Shown piece after piece: positions 13,990 through 26,818 of a stretch of 64,000 nt of DNA. The DNA is taken from the NCBI RefSeq assembly GCF_051401765.1, contig NC_135073.1:4588001-4652000 (forward strand), read 5' to 3'. The notes under the pieces are model-generated. The model saw only the letters and a program-made list of their open reading frames with translations, searched no databases and was not told where the DNA came from. This DNA is from Calliopsis andreniformis (Eukaryota; Arthropoda; Insecta; Hymenoptera; Andrenidae). The position numbers were made by a program, and so were the translations under genes. Positions within the stretch are counted from its first letter, which is position 1, and each line of letters opens with the position of its first letter.

Positions 13990-14740
13990 GATCGATCGAG
14001 ATTTGTTTACGTTAAGCCATTTTGCTGATCCTCAACCGGAAGCGGGCTGCACGGTTTCACCCTCCGCTTCTTTCCGTTTCATCGTCAGCGGCAGTAAGCT
14101 CTGGCGGATCTAGGGCAAGAATGGTTCGGTCCTTTCGGTATCCAGTCCCTACTGCTCGTACGTGTACCAGCGACAGACCCAGGGAAACGCTCGATACACC
14201 TACTACGATCCCAAAGACGATCCTCTCCCGTAGTTTCGTTCATTCCCACGAAGGTATCCCTGGGATTGGCAAGGGATCGCAATCTCGGTTTTATCACGGA
14301 AATCTCCGTCGTCCGTGTCGTCTGTTCCGCCGTAGCTTCTGGCTACGATCTCCGACTCCGAAGACGGTCTCCTTAGCCTGCAGCCTTCATGGTCGAGCGG
14401 TCCAGAAGTCAATATAGACGACGCGTTTTGAGGCGATCGTATCGGGATGTTCGATCGATCCGCAAATCGACTTCCTGTTCCGTGTCCCATTCCTCCCTTT
14501 TTGATCTCTCCGCGTGACACTGCTGACAACGGTGCAGCTGATTGCGGTAAACTCCGACTGGTGTCCGTCTCGGCCTGGAAATCGATCGTGAAAACTGAAG
14601 GCACTGTCGTCCTGAGTAGACCTTGATCGATGGAGGGAAAACTGATTCATGCTGACGCAGCTGATTGCGAATTTCGGAGACTCTTTTTGTGGCTTGGTTT
14701 TTAACGATGTCGAAGGTATGAGCTGATTGCCAAACGCTTG
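13990..14740. promoter_or_regulatory. GC- and CpG-rich island, possible promoter or enhancer
   Basis: A sharp rise in G+C and CpG against AT-rich flanks. Several frames are open at once on both strands (14022-14417 +, 14203-14604 -, 14387-14650 -), which is what low stop density gives; none resembles a known protein. The decamer agctgattgc occurs three times, at 14536, 14659 and 14721. A first exon or regulatory island is plausible but not shown. Confidence 0.4.
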
Positions 14741-17700
14741 ACTAACTCTTGTGTTTAGAGTGTTGAGAAGACTGTTTTGGTGAATTGTTTTGAAAACAGA
14801 GTGCCGATGTTCATGTATTTATGGGAAATTTATATGGTCAGAAAAGTATAGATTACACATAATTTACAGAAATATACAAAATATCCAAAATACGTGTTAT
14901 GGTAATAGTTTTGCAAGTTAATAAAAATCTTGTTCTTTTTATGTGCCATGTATTTAGTCATATTTATAAAAATATGAATTTGTATAAATGTCCTGAATTT
15001 ATTAATCAATTACGAAAGAAACTACCTGTAGAAAAATTGAAGTTGAAAATATTTTTAATATTAGAAAAACAATAACACAGTATCAGAAAAACTTCTGCTA
15101 CATGTTTTTGAAATTATCCTCCTCCTTTAATCTAGTATGATTATAAAATATGGCGTGAAAAATTTCACAAATTGATTTTTTAATGAAATTATTTGACATT
15201 ACATATTTATACATGAGTAGATAAATTATAATAATTTTAACATGACTAACTCTAAAATCATCAACATCAAATTTTGTATTAGCCAACATGCTTGATCTCC
15301 ACAGTAGAATTATCGCTTATAATATCTCTCTAGAAAGGGAGTTCACCTATTTAGAAACTGAAATCTCGATTGATTTGCTTTCAGTATAGCTGATCGAGAT
15401 CAAGTATAGGATCCTTAGAGATTCGCCTTTGTTCTCGGCCTAATCAGTGAATTTACGTTGCTTGATCGGTCAAAGCTATCCCTAGCCGCACTCTGGCCAC
15501 GCGTATCTGTCTATAAACACTAGAATTCGATAGAATAGGGATTTCACTCTCGTTTGAACCTCACTGTGATGTGCTCCCATATCAAAGGTTAAACGCCTAA
15601 AGTCTACCCAGCTAATGATTATAGATTTCAACCTTATTTATGTTTCTTAATTAATGTTATTGCTCTTACCAAATATGCGTTGACAGATTGTACAATTTCT
15701 CTTTTATGCTTTTACATTCGTCAAACTAGCAATTTAATGTTAAGATTGAAACAGAAGGGATTCGAAAGACACTTTTTCTAACACAATTTTGAAAAAATTA
15801 TATTACACTAGAATAGTATTACAATGTGTAAATATGTATGTGATTATTAAAAAAAAATTATTTAAATCCTATACCTAGAACTTGTTTCTGCATCGATGAT
15901 AATAATGTTCAATATATTTAGTTATATCAAATTTAGTTCACCTGTATTACTTAGCTGCGCATCTTATTAGAAGTTCTCAAAGATTAATTAAAGCAACTGG
16001 CAGTTCGCACAGTATGGTTTAAACAAACTGCATTCGTTTGCAACATACTATATTTACCAGTTCCTTCGTGTATTTAACCCTCAATTACAGACACCCAATT
16101 TTAAGATATCAAAAGTTTTAATTAAAATCTGTCGATATTAAATATTTTTCAAAATGCTGTTAGTTGAAATATGGAAGCAAAATATGGCATATATTCTTAA
16201 CTTTCATTATAAAGTCTTTCATATTTAAATGACAGCAATAATAAAAATATATCACACGGAATCCACGAATATCAATAGTTAAAGGTTAATTTATTATATT
16301 AGCGTTTGCTTGAAGCCTTATAAACGGTGTCTACATTTTGCTATGAAATAATGATGTGTACATTAAGAGAGACGACAGTTTAAGTCTACAAAATTGGCAA
16401 ATCTATCCAATGACGTAATGTTAATAAAGATCTGATCATATTTTGTAGAAAAATGACAGGTATAAAGAGAGAAATGAGAAGACTGATAACAGTGATAAAG
16501 AATCGTAGAACGTGAAAATAGAACTAAGAAGAATATAAAGTACGATGGAAAATCTACATCACTCGAGAGACGGCTGTGCACGTACCAGTTGGACACCAAA
16601 TTTATGAACACGATCGATGGTTCGCTTTGATGATATCTCTATCGATGTCTCTGTGGACTTTGCTCATCCTCTTCGGGTTCTCTTATCGGCTCGTAGCGGA
16701 AGTGAAAAGAAAATGGTGAAAAAGGACAGACAAGAGGTGCAACGGGAACCAAAACACACGGCCTTTCGGATATACTAAGAACAGGACCAATTTATAGCCC
16801 AGTACGAGTTTATGTTTCCTCTCTTCGAGTCGTATTCCTTTCACACGGCGAAACGCCAAACAGTCAACCTCAGAACTCGATCCACGTTCTTGTATTCGCT
16901 CGATAAAAATCTGCTTCTCTAGGAAAATCTTAGAACTATGTTCATACATAAAGATCTGAGTTACATAAATATTCATTGGAAATTCATAAGGGCATACTAA
17001 ATTCTCTAAAAATCATTATCAAATCAAAATATCGTTAATCTTAATGTGGATCTCATGAAAATACAATTTTTTCAGTATGAACTCTAGGAAGGCAACAGTT
17101 GCATTGACTCAAACTGCTAAGCTATATACAATTTAACTATTAACTACAAAAAAATAGCAATTATATATAATTATTCCTTGATACACAATTAAGTTATCGG
17201 AGATCCATGAAAGCTATTTTACAGGAGATAGGTATTTTTTCATAAACATTTCTTGACCCTGGCTTGGGCTTTCTTTAAACTCTATTAAAAAGTGCATAAA
17301 GATTCCTGCATAATTGAACTCCTAAATACGTATAAGTGATAGTACTCTTCATAGATAATTTAGCATGCTCAGAGTGATTTCGTTATCAAAAAATGATTAA
17401 AAATACACAATAATTAACAAGTTTATGATTAAGTATGAGTGTATCTTTTATAAAACTAACTTTCGCTCAATGTTTCGCATTCTAGCTCTGACTGTACTTC
17501 TAACTCTATATCTATAGTTGTAGGGCAAGGTTTCAAATTTAGGACCTCGATTCTTTATTATGAACTTACATATTATTATATTCTCGCTTCTTAAGAGAAA
17601 AGTTCCTGTAATTCACTCTGCATCTGTTAAAACTACAAATTCTAAGAGATTTCAAATACATTAAAGCATAAACTGAACTTTGTTGAAAATGTGACTTATG

Positions 17701-18000
17701 TCATGTTGCCTCACAACTATAAATGTGTATTTGGTGCTCTACTTCGATAACTGTCGCAGTAATATACCAATCTCGAGATAACTAACCGACAATTGCTGTA
17801 ACCACTTACTGAGTAAACTCACCACCACAAGTATAAAACCTATCAGTCTCTTTAATTGTGCTTATTCTACCGAGATGTTTTCATCTGCCGGGCTGTGCTC
17901 TCGTAAAACAATCAAAGTATCGATTATTACTACCAGCCAACCACGGCTCGATACGTGAAATATTTGCTTAAAACCCCGAGACAAGAGATTATCGCTAATT
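14741..18000. other. AT-rich noncoding region
   Basis: Nothing recognisable. Minus-strand open frames at 15098-15289, 16363-16611 and 16683-16976 have low-complexity, hydrophobic or basic composition and no family resemblance. No structural RNA is seen. Confidence 0.5.
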
Positions 18001-18009
18001 AGTTTCATT

Positions 18010-18420
18010 CAAATTATTGAATGTGTATTGTTGTTCGCGTGGTCGTAAACGGCTAGAATTATCTGCATCGCCTGATTGGCTGATTGGAGCGTCGAGTATC
18101 AGGGTGGCATGGAGCAGCGAACCGGATCAAGGGAGCGTGTTCCGGAAGTGCGGAAAGTCACGCCGGGAGATCAGCGAGGAGCAAGCATTACCTCCGACTA
18201 CATGTCCCTACTAGATTTCCCCGCGGACTCTAATCACGCATCGGCATCGAAGTACTAGCCGCGTACACCTGGGATTGGTAGTTGGAATGTCGCACAGGTG
18301 CAACAGTGTGTATCAGCGATCGTTTAGTAACAGATACGGCATACCTCTCTCAAGTTTCTCATCGCCCTAGCGACGTAAATCGAGCGAAAGTAATTTATTC
18401 CTTTGCATGCTGCAACATTG
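18010..18420. promoter_or_regulatory. GC-rich island
   Basis: CpG-rich segment inside AT-rich DNA. Two overlapping plus-strand frames (18017-18214 and 18076-18258) are open together, so neither is specially favoured. The second ends ...DFPADSNHASASKY, which I do not recognise. Regulatory sequence or an untranslated exon are both possible. Confidence 0.35.
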
Positions 18421-18560
18421 ATTTGTAAAAAACTTTCTATCGCTTATAGAAAATATTGTATCTACGGTTAATCATCGCTAAAATAGTATTTGGTTATCCG
18501 AAAAATTAGTTCCGATTTTTAAATAAATATAAAATCCTTATATTTCGGTATAATTGCAGC

Positions 18561-18749
18561 AGTGCCTTGCATCCTAGCCAGAATTTTGCTTTGCAAGTTG
18601 GTCGTCATTATCCTCACCATTTCTTGGAATTGTCACTGTCATATTCTATCTCTCTATTTATTTCACGTTGAAACAGAATTCCTGATATATACCTATCTTT
18701 GCAAGTGAGCCAGATTGAATCACTAGCTGTGACCAAGATGCAAGGCACT
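18561..18749. mobile_element. 189-bp MITE with agtgccttgcatc termini
   Basis: The left end agtgccttgcatcctagcca is matched in inverted orientation by the right end (agatgcaaggcact). Weaker pairing continues inwards (ttgcaag on both arms). There is no coding capacity. Superfamily cannot be assigned because the target-site duplication is unclear. Confidence 0.72.
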
Positions 18750-21727
18750 ACTTTTAGTAGCCTTTAGACACTAGGCTATAAACGAGCAGAGATAACATTA
18801 TAGAATGTACAAGGTATTCCACGTAACAATTACTATGATTTTTTAAGTACTTTCGATAATCTGAGGAAGGATCGTTTTGAATAAAAATTTTTGTCGGCTA
18901 TAAATTGTGATGTTAGAATTATCTAAAAAATTATTTCTTCAAAAATTATTTCTATTATAAAAAATTATTAAGTCAAGGTTACATAGACTTTTTTAAACGA
19001 TACTACCTGTTTTATACTTTAGAATATTATAGTTCATGTCAGTACGAGTTCAACGACTTTCTATATCATGAACTTGAAGTCAGAAATGTGGAATCAATGA
19101 AGGGTAACATTTTCGTAGGAAATTATTTTATAATTGTAATTGCTTTATAAACATTTATTAACTTGAATTTATTTCAAGGAATTTAAACACTGACTAAAGG
19201 ACATCAGCACGAACTTTTTGGCAACAATATTTTCCTTCGCTTTGGACTAGATTATACGTACAATTAGTACAGATAATGAAATCAGCAAAGCAATGCTGAC
19301 ATAAATATTCAGAAATTTGAAATTTTTAAAATAACTTTACTTTAATGCCAATGTGATAAATTCCAACTTGGTAACATTAGATTAACCCTTAGCTGATATG
19401 ATAGAATTTCTAAGACATACACTAATTAAATTAATATTAGTTGTGGGAAATATTTGTTTATAATTCACACAGAGTGATGAACTAAAAAATGTTAGGTCAT
19501 GTGCTGGAACTGGCTGTACTTTGAAACAGAACAATATCCTTTTTGAGAAAGTCAATTTATTACGCATTTTATGTAATTTTTTAGAGGACTTTGATATGAC
19601 TGAAAACAGTTACTACTATATTTTCTCTCGAACTGATTTTTAGCTAGATTATCAAGAATGGTAGTTAATCCTCGACTTACAGATACTCGAATAGCGACGA
19701 GGAGCCCAAATGCCAAGTTACTTTGGTGAACTAAGGTTCATCCACGAGAGGCATAGAGGAAGAGCAGAACAAATCTTAATTTAGAGCATGTCGAACTTGC
19801 AAATCTAGTAAAGACATTAAATTCACCATTTATTAAACTTTTATATTTTAAACTTTGTATGTTGTTGAATATTCAACTCTCATTCTGATTTTAGTGAATT
19901 CTTCAAAGAATATTGCTTGATGTTTGCAAAGTTATTTATTTTGCTATATTCCCAACTACATGCACTCCTGTATACTGTTATATACAGTTATGTATAAGTT
20001 TCCACAAGGGAATCGCAGTATCCCCGTCATACCATGTTACAATAGTAGTCCCATACCAACCGAGAGTTAAAACACTTTCGATCTAATGTTAGCATGAACG
20101 TTTGTCAACTATAACAGCTTATCTGAAGCCAGATGTGCATAGAGGTAGACTCTGTCTAGTTTACATTGACTGACAAAGCGTAGATCACTATTCACCTACT
20201 GTTCTGATTTCCAATAGCTGCCTTCCGTGAAACGAGTTCACCAAAGGGAAGCTCCATGACTGGATGCATTTCCAATGATTCCATCTTCTAGGGAGAAAGC
20301 GCAATGCATAATTTGGGCGACAGACGCTTCGTGCCCTAAGTGTCGCGCGAGCATAATCCGGAGTCCAATTAGCGATAATTACGACGTCAATCGAGAATTC
20401 TTAATGGCGACTGACGGCCTGTAGACGACCGTCAATCCGTTCATTCTGGTCGTCCGCCATGATTTTTGCACACCTTGTAATTCGAGGAGCAGATTGAACT
20501 CATTCCTCAGTTCATAACGACGCTCACCTATTTCCATCGTCGTTTTAATTCCTGTATTCACTTAAATTACATCAGTTATTCATTACGACGTTTTTTATAT
20601 TTGAGATGTTTTTACAGAAGTATCTGAGAATCACTTTTTGAATTATCACTTTTTGGAAAGAGATAGCAGGTTTACTTTAGAAAATAGACTGAAGATTTCC
20701 TGACAAATTAATTTACACTGGATTATTGTATAAGATATACTTGTTCAGTCAGACGTGGTTAAGTATTTTCATTTTTACTATTAAAGGGGTGCAGTAGTCA
20801 CGTGTCTTTTCGAGATTAACAGAAAAGTCGCAGGGCGTAAACCCATGTTTTTGCTTAATTTTGTCGGTAATATTGCCGCTCTGACGTATCTGATCGTACC
20901 CCTTGAAAGCAAAAACGGCATGTCAGACTGATTACGTATATCGTAACTTTATTCATTTTAGAGGTATAATACTAGCATATTTTTACATGCAGTACGATCA
21001 TGATCTAAATGAATAATTGACAGTATTAGTTATTAACACAGCTAAAGATAATCATACCACATTACTTTCCAAGGTACTCGAAATTAAAATTCTCGGTCAA
21101 ACGGATATTAGGTAAAGAAATTACTGTAAATGTGCAATTCGTTTTATACGTAAAGTGAACTCGCTATGTAAATTGAAACGGACTATTCACGACATCGAAT
21201 TAATCATTTCCCTACCAAACCAGTACTATCGCAATAATAATACGATTATTAAAATAGTCGCTACTAATTTAACGCTTCACGATTACATTAATATTGAGGG
21301 CAGAATTAGCGATAGGAATGTCACGGATGATTTAGTTATTGTAATGTTGGAGCTTACAGAGGGAAACGTATTCAGAAATGTAAATCTATAAGTTTATACG
21401 ACAGAGGCAAGTGTTTGAAGATGTAGAACATCACCTTATAAGATAGCACAGACGTAAATATCTATTACAAGTATCAATAAGTAAGTTTACAAACAAAATT
21501 GAAACTTCACTTATGTAATATTTCTTCCTCCGCACTGTAATGTTTTTCCTGGTCTGTTCCACGTCAGTGATGACCTCACAATACCAGCGTTTATCATTCA
21601 ATCAATTCATGTATAAAACTACATTAATACAGTGATAGAAATCCGTCATAAACATGATAGACTATTTGAATACAAAATACTTACTCAAAATGGACAAATT
21701 TAAATTTGTCGAATTGATTTACATATC
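18750..21727. other. AT-rich noncoding region with short unassigned open frames
   Basis: Frames at 19382-19567 (-), 20379-20561 (-) and 21155-21391 (+) have no family resemblance. The 20379-20561 frame lies in a slightly GC-richer patch (20,200-20,540). No splice-consistent model was found. Confidence 0.45.
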
Positions 21728-21730
21728 TAA

Positions 21731-22078
21731 AGTCCGCTGCAGACGAGTGTTTTTTTGCCGCCGTGCCGCGGTGATTTACCGCAACGCGTTATAGCAACAA
21801 GAACAATTACCAATTTTCAATTGTGGAAAACAAGAAAAGACATACGAACAGGGCAACTTGGTTCACGGCACGTTTGTGTGTTTTCAAAAGAACGTAGATC
21901 CTGTTTCGCCGCTTTGCGTGAATTTGCCACTATAACTTGCCGCAAGCGTGCCGCTTGGTTGCCACGTTCGTATGTTTTTCCTTGTTTTCTACAATTGAAA
22001 ATTGGGGATTGTCCTTGTTACTACAACGCACGACAGCGAATTGCCGCGGTGGCAAAAAAATACTTGCTGCAGCGGGCT
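21731..22078. mobile_element. 348-bp palindromic DNA element with flanking TAA (PIF/Harbinger-like)
   Basis: The two halves are nearly full-length inverted copies. The left end is agtccgctgcagacgag; the right end read in reverse complement is agcccgctgcagcaag, followed on both arms by tttttttgcc. Further matches run inwards (caattttcaattgt, aaaacaag, acatacgaac, acaggatctacgtt). TAA occurs directly outside both ends (21728-21730 and 22079-22081), fitting the 3-bp TWA duplication typical of PIF/Harbinger elements. It is GC-richer than its surroundings and the open frames inside are by-products of this. It is a non-autonomous hairpin element with no transposase. Confidence 0.86.
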
Positions 22079-22559
22079 TAATATACCTACATATGTATGT
22101 TATAACATACTCAATAAGTTTTCAAGAAGCATACATCGAATTTTAATGGTTTAAATGCTGTAAGTTATTGGCCATGAACGTATATACAAACGATACAAAA
22201 GATAATTTTTGTGCGTGAGACTGAGTAACAAATTCCAACACTCAAAGGCATCCTTTTACCAATTTCTGTCGAGCAAAACATATTTAAAAAATTTGAAAAT
22301 TTTATTTGCTGTTATTTATGCAATCTATCATAAAAGAATTAATATTTGAATTTACAAAGCGTACAGGTTTCAATGATATTGTAAAATTCAGTAAATTTGT
22401 TAGAAAATTCTTTCAAGAATGCATGAGGCAGTTTTAAATTCATATATTTGTTGATTTACATTTTTCACATCGTTGTAATATTTGTTAAATTGTCTGCATT
22501 TCAAATTGGACGCATTCCATCGTGAATGCCAGAATCATAAAAATACCGAAGGAAATTTC

Positions 22560-22920
22560 CGTCGTGGGAGAATAAATATGTCTGCTGCCATGTATCGATT
22601 TTTCACCGCCCCCGAAACTTCGTTATTACGATCCACGTCGGATAAGTGAGGCGCAATTTAAAAAGGAGGGAAAAAAAGCGCCGAAAACTCCGCGACAAAT
22701 TTGTACCTGTCTACGACGGTAACGCGAACGACCTACCACTCGACAAACCTGCGAATAAATCAGAGTTGCCCTGACCGCCACCCTCCACGTTCCGGTTTAC
22801 CCTGGCTTTCACCCTAACACCCTCGTGCTACCACCCTCCGCTGCTCGCACGACAGTTCACCGCGATTCGTCAATGCTCGAAGCACTGCTTGCCAGCCATT
22901 CGTCAATTTAATACCATACA
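22560..22920. promoter_or_regulatory. GC-rich island
   Basis: CpG-rich, with pyrimidine-rich blocks (accctcgtgctaccaccctc). No open frame of interest. A short sequence cgattcgtcaat, with cattcgtcaattttaata nearby, resembles gaattcgtcaattttaata in the island at 57.6-58.0 kb, hinting at a shared motif. Confidence 0.35.
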
Positions 22921-24613
22921 GTGGATGAACCGTGTTCTACCCTGAACTTTATTCAAAGGTCCAACGCTTCGATTACATTTATGGGGTCGTACATTTATAT
23001 TGGTGCACAAATGACACGCACAGGGAGGGACAGGAAATCCGAACGTCACGTTCTTGTGGGTAACATTGGCAGTTCAGGAATCACGAGTACCTTTGCTATC
23101 TTAACCTTTTTAGCAGGATTTCTGACACGATTTTTTTAGAAAGAAGCTTTCGCTCAAAATGATGGTTTTATTTGACTGAAAACTCGTTTTTTGTATAATA
23201 AACATTAAAATAATGAATAATATACAGATTAATGTTATGTTTTTTGTATTCGAATGTTCTTTTTCATTTCAGTATATATGTTGCCCGTTTTAGCATATTA
23301 CTAAGCAGTCACTTATACTTGATGTTAATTTTGTTCTTAACATGTGAAATAGTGGCTGAAATTTTTTTTTACTTATGAATGAAACTTTAGAGTTAGATCT
23401 AGTATGAAAGTCTACATTACTAGCATTTAAAATGTCTTATATTACTACCAATACATTATGAATATTATCATATTCATTGTTAATTTCTTGAAGGTTGCAA
23501 GATAAACAGATATAAAATACTGCTAAACAGAAGCATGTGGGAATTTTGTACTACAGCGTTAACAGCAGACATTAATTACGCAGTGGTGTTTCAACGGCAG
23601 TAAATAGTAATTATTATGAAATGCTGTAAGCATCACAAACATTAATTTACAAACGTTTTCATACATATCATTACCATGTACGATGCAAAATCATGATAAC
23701 TCGTATTATATGTATTCCTTCCTCAGTGCAGTATATTAAGCTGGGCATTCAATACGTATTAACCTGCAGGTGACTATAAAATAAGGAAATGTGATTTTAA
23801 AATCTGTAAATCACAAGTATCGCAAAAGTGAGTCAGATATATTAAAATATACAGCCTGAAATCCTGGTTAAAATGATACCTTAATCGTTGAGAAATGTTA
23901 ATCAATTCTAATTATAATATACAAATTAATAGATATCATCGTTTAATTGAATATTATAATTGTATTGACCTGTTTTAATTGAGTCAGCTAAGAAGCTTCT
24001 TCAGATTAGAATTCAAACTGCAACTTCCAAGAACAAAATTTATACATCTTGATAATTTTAGTCGTATAAATATTTTAGGTGGTTTAACCCTTTGTCAAAG
24101 AGAAAAACGGATAGTAAGATGGCGGAGGAAGTTGATATAGGAAGAGAAGAGTGGTTGTGTTGGCACTTGAACGAATGGGGTCATTTGTAGACATGAGCAT
24201 TACAGGCTGGCCAGCGCGCAACTAGAGGTAGTGCGAGGGTGGTTTACACGATGTGATTTAAAGGTCTATCGGGCGATGATGCTTCAAGATTAGTTACCCA
24301 ACCAAACATAATTTCCTAATTCTTGCTGTTATCTTGTCGTAGTTTACCAGAATTCACTATAAACGTGTTAACAATATTTATATTATGAACCATTTTTGTT
24401 TCTTGGGACTTCATTCTATTTATTGTGAACAATGGTTGTTTTGCTCTGCAGTTGTTTATGTTCATGTCTCTACAATAGTTTCAGTACAATAGGGTATTTG
24501 TATAATTTGTACAATTGTACAAAGTAAGCACTTAGGATTTCTGGTTTTTGTTTTATTTAGTCATGTAAAATTGCTGTCTTGCCTCATAGCGACATTACTA
24601 AGTTTTCTTATAT
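22921..24613. other. AT-rich noncoding region
   Basis: Nothing coding recognised. The frame at 22921-23139 (+) is unassigned. A small GC-richer patch lies near 24,120-24,260. Confidence 0.5.
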
Positions 24614-24647
24614 TTATTAGTACTAAATTTGAATTTAGTACTAATAA
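24614..24647. repeat. Perfect 15-bp inverted repeat, 4-bp loop
   Basis: ttattagtactaaat at 24614-24628 is followed by ttga and its exact reverse complement at 24633-24647. It could be a hairpin, a dimeric protein-binding site or the core of a decayed palindromic element. No run of T follows to suggest a terminator, and the context is eukaryotic. Confidence 0.8.
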
Positions 24648-24810
24648 TGTCTATTCTATTTGTTATATTAATTTATGTAAGGTTACCTAATGAAGTCTAG
24701 TCTCATACACCTTCATATTATATGAGGAAATAACATGAGAATGTCAGTGCAGCAGAAGATCGCATTGTCGATCTCATAACTAAAATTGAAAATCTATAAC
24801 ACATACGTAC

Positions 24811-24967
24811 GTGATCAATAATATGAAAATTAGTAACAGTTTGACCAATAACATGCATTCTTACATAATAAAATAAAGCTAACTCTCTAGCTGGAGGTGC
24901 TTCTTGAATATTCAAGACTGTTTTCATTTGAGCCATAGAAATTGGATACTTCCAATAACCAATATTC
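24811..24967 (-). CDS. Candidate internal exon of an unrecognised protein
   Basis: On the minus strand a possible acceptor (ttttattag) is followed by 157 bases open in one frame and then a good donor (gtacgt at 24810). The translation includes MAQMKTVLNIQEAPPAREL and then LALFYYVRMHVIGQTVTNF. It reads like real protein, with no low-complexity bias, despite its AT-rich DNA. I do not recognise the family. No neighbouring exons could be joined: the open frame immediately upstream (24968-25285 -) is in a different frame. It could equally be a fossil exon or chance. Confidence 0.28.
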
Positions 24968-25389
24968 CTAATAAAAGTCGTGAACATAATAAACTTGAAT
25001 TTCACGGTATTCCTTTATTACATTATCATTAGCAAAAGACGCAATTCCTTGAATAGTATCTTTCGTAAGTGAAATTCGATTCCATCGGAACACCTGTCTG
25101 AGCACGTCGATTAGACGTTGCCAGATAATATCAAGTTTCTCATTTTCTTGCTTACGGGGAATTCTGTTACTCTTCGCGATCGTTATCAGCGAGACGATGT
25201 AGCGAAGGCGAAAGCACGAACGAAAGCCACGTAGAAACGAAATTTCAGTTCGATGCGTCTCGAGTTCCAATATCGTGTTACGCATTTTTCAATTATGCGG
25301 CACTGGTAGATTGTTCGCCGTGGTATCGAATACCTCGTTACGAAACGATACTCTTGTGGATTCAAGTTTTGGGGTGTAATATTTTCATC

Positions 25390-26696
25390 CACTTGGAAAC
25401 TGACTTACCCCTGACGGCATGAATTACTAAATTATCCGAAAAGTGTCGAGTCTATCAAAAAGTCTCTTGGTTCCCAGAAATGGGAAAACTTTGATACAAT
25501 TGTTACAAGAACCGAGGCCTGCAGGAGTTAAAAGTATGAAAATCGATATATCGAACAAGAATCCGTTTATATCGTGTTATTCGTAAGAATAGGAACATAG
25601 CTACTTTTCATTATATTGATTGTTAAACATGGAGAATGAACCTTGGAATAATCGTGAATAGTAATCAAATGGAAAACAAAATGTCCTGTGATATAATGTC
25701 TGATCTGCCTCCATTTACTAACAGTAGTGCCTTAAAGCTAACATACTTCCGTGCTAAGCTAATGATCAATGGACTCCATAAGTTTACAAATGCATTGAAG
25801 AACAAAAATAGAACAAAAAGGTCTAGGATACATATTGTTGTATTACAATTTAACTTTTATAAGGCTTTATAAAATCACAGATCCATTTTGTACAGATGTC
25901 TGAGATTTCTAGGACCCTTTAGCGAAAAAGCATCCGTGTTTAGACCACTGTACGCTATTAAAGCCATGGTCGTCAAGCATCGAATATCTAACATTAACAT
26001 CGTCCTTGGATCACTGTACCGAAGCCTTCAACGACGTGCTTCGTAAATATCTCTCGTAAGTAGCTTGGTCAGGAACGAAAGGAAGTCTGTTCCGAGACCT
26101 TTTCCTCCCTCACGGCAAAGTGGAAGCAATTTAACTCGAACCATTCGCGTAATGTAAGTTCCAGCTGGAATTCGAAAGTTCCCGAATGTACGGCTGGAGC
26201 CTTTCTTATGCCTTGGCTTGGCCTATGTACAACGAACGGGGCTGACTACTACCCGCTCAGCTTATTTGTAAACTGAACGAGGCAGGGCCACTCTCGTTTG
26301 AAATCAACCTGTCCTCTACCCCTACACTGGCTTCGACAGTCGCTTCATGAAGGTAACACCGACCAAGTCGGCTGCGGATAGTGATGAGATGGGACAGGAG
26401 CTTGTTGGTAATACAACGCTACATCAAACTTTTGGCAACTCAAAACTGTCGATCGATCCAATCCATTTCTGACTTGAGTTGTGTCCAGTCACGACAACGG
26501 CTGGATGTGGAAGTCCCCAATGAACTTTCTAAGAGTGAATGACTTGTCCCAACCCTTTCTCATTTCTTCTTTTCTGGCCGAGGTCATGTTGTCTATCGTA
26601 TCGAATGACTTAAGACACTTTCCGATCGGCGTATTCCCTTGGTGTATGACTGTCTGTAGCTGGCAAAAATTGTAAGTGGTTTCCTAGCATACACTT
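25390..26696. other. Noncoding region, moderately GC-rich at 25,980-26,640
   Basis: The GC-richer half has open frames without family resemblance (26481-26675 +). The AT-rich half holds a lysine-rich frame at 25636-25872 (+) that I do not recognise. No splice-consistent gene was found. Confidence 0.45.
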
Positions 26697-26818
26697 AAGT
26701 GCTGTTTGTGAAATGATAACACGAGTTGCAAAGTATATTTAAGTGGTGTTTGTATAGTGACACCTTGAGGATATGAGTTGCAAAGCACAAGTCAAGTGGT
26801 ATTTGTAACATGATAACT
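26697..26818. repeat. Imperfect tandem repeat, three units
   Basis: Units begin aagtgctgtttgtg (26697), aagtggtgtttgta (26741) and aagtggtatttgta (26794). Units 1 and 2 share an internal gagttgcaaag. Unit lengths are about 44 and 53 bases and the third is truncated. A partial earlier unit, aagtggtttcctag, starts at 26674. Confidence 0.75.

Noticed and set aside
14022..14650. Long open frames on both strands (up to 133 codons) as protein genes
   Set aside because: They overlap in three frames within a GC-rich island, where stops are rare. The translations are Ser/Arg-rich and match no family, and no splice-consistent structure was found.
21755..22146. 108- and 69-codon frames as a gene
   Set aside because: They lie almost entirely within the palindromic element, whose GC-rich inverted halves explain the open frames.
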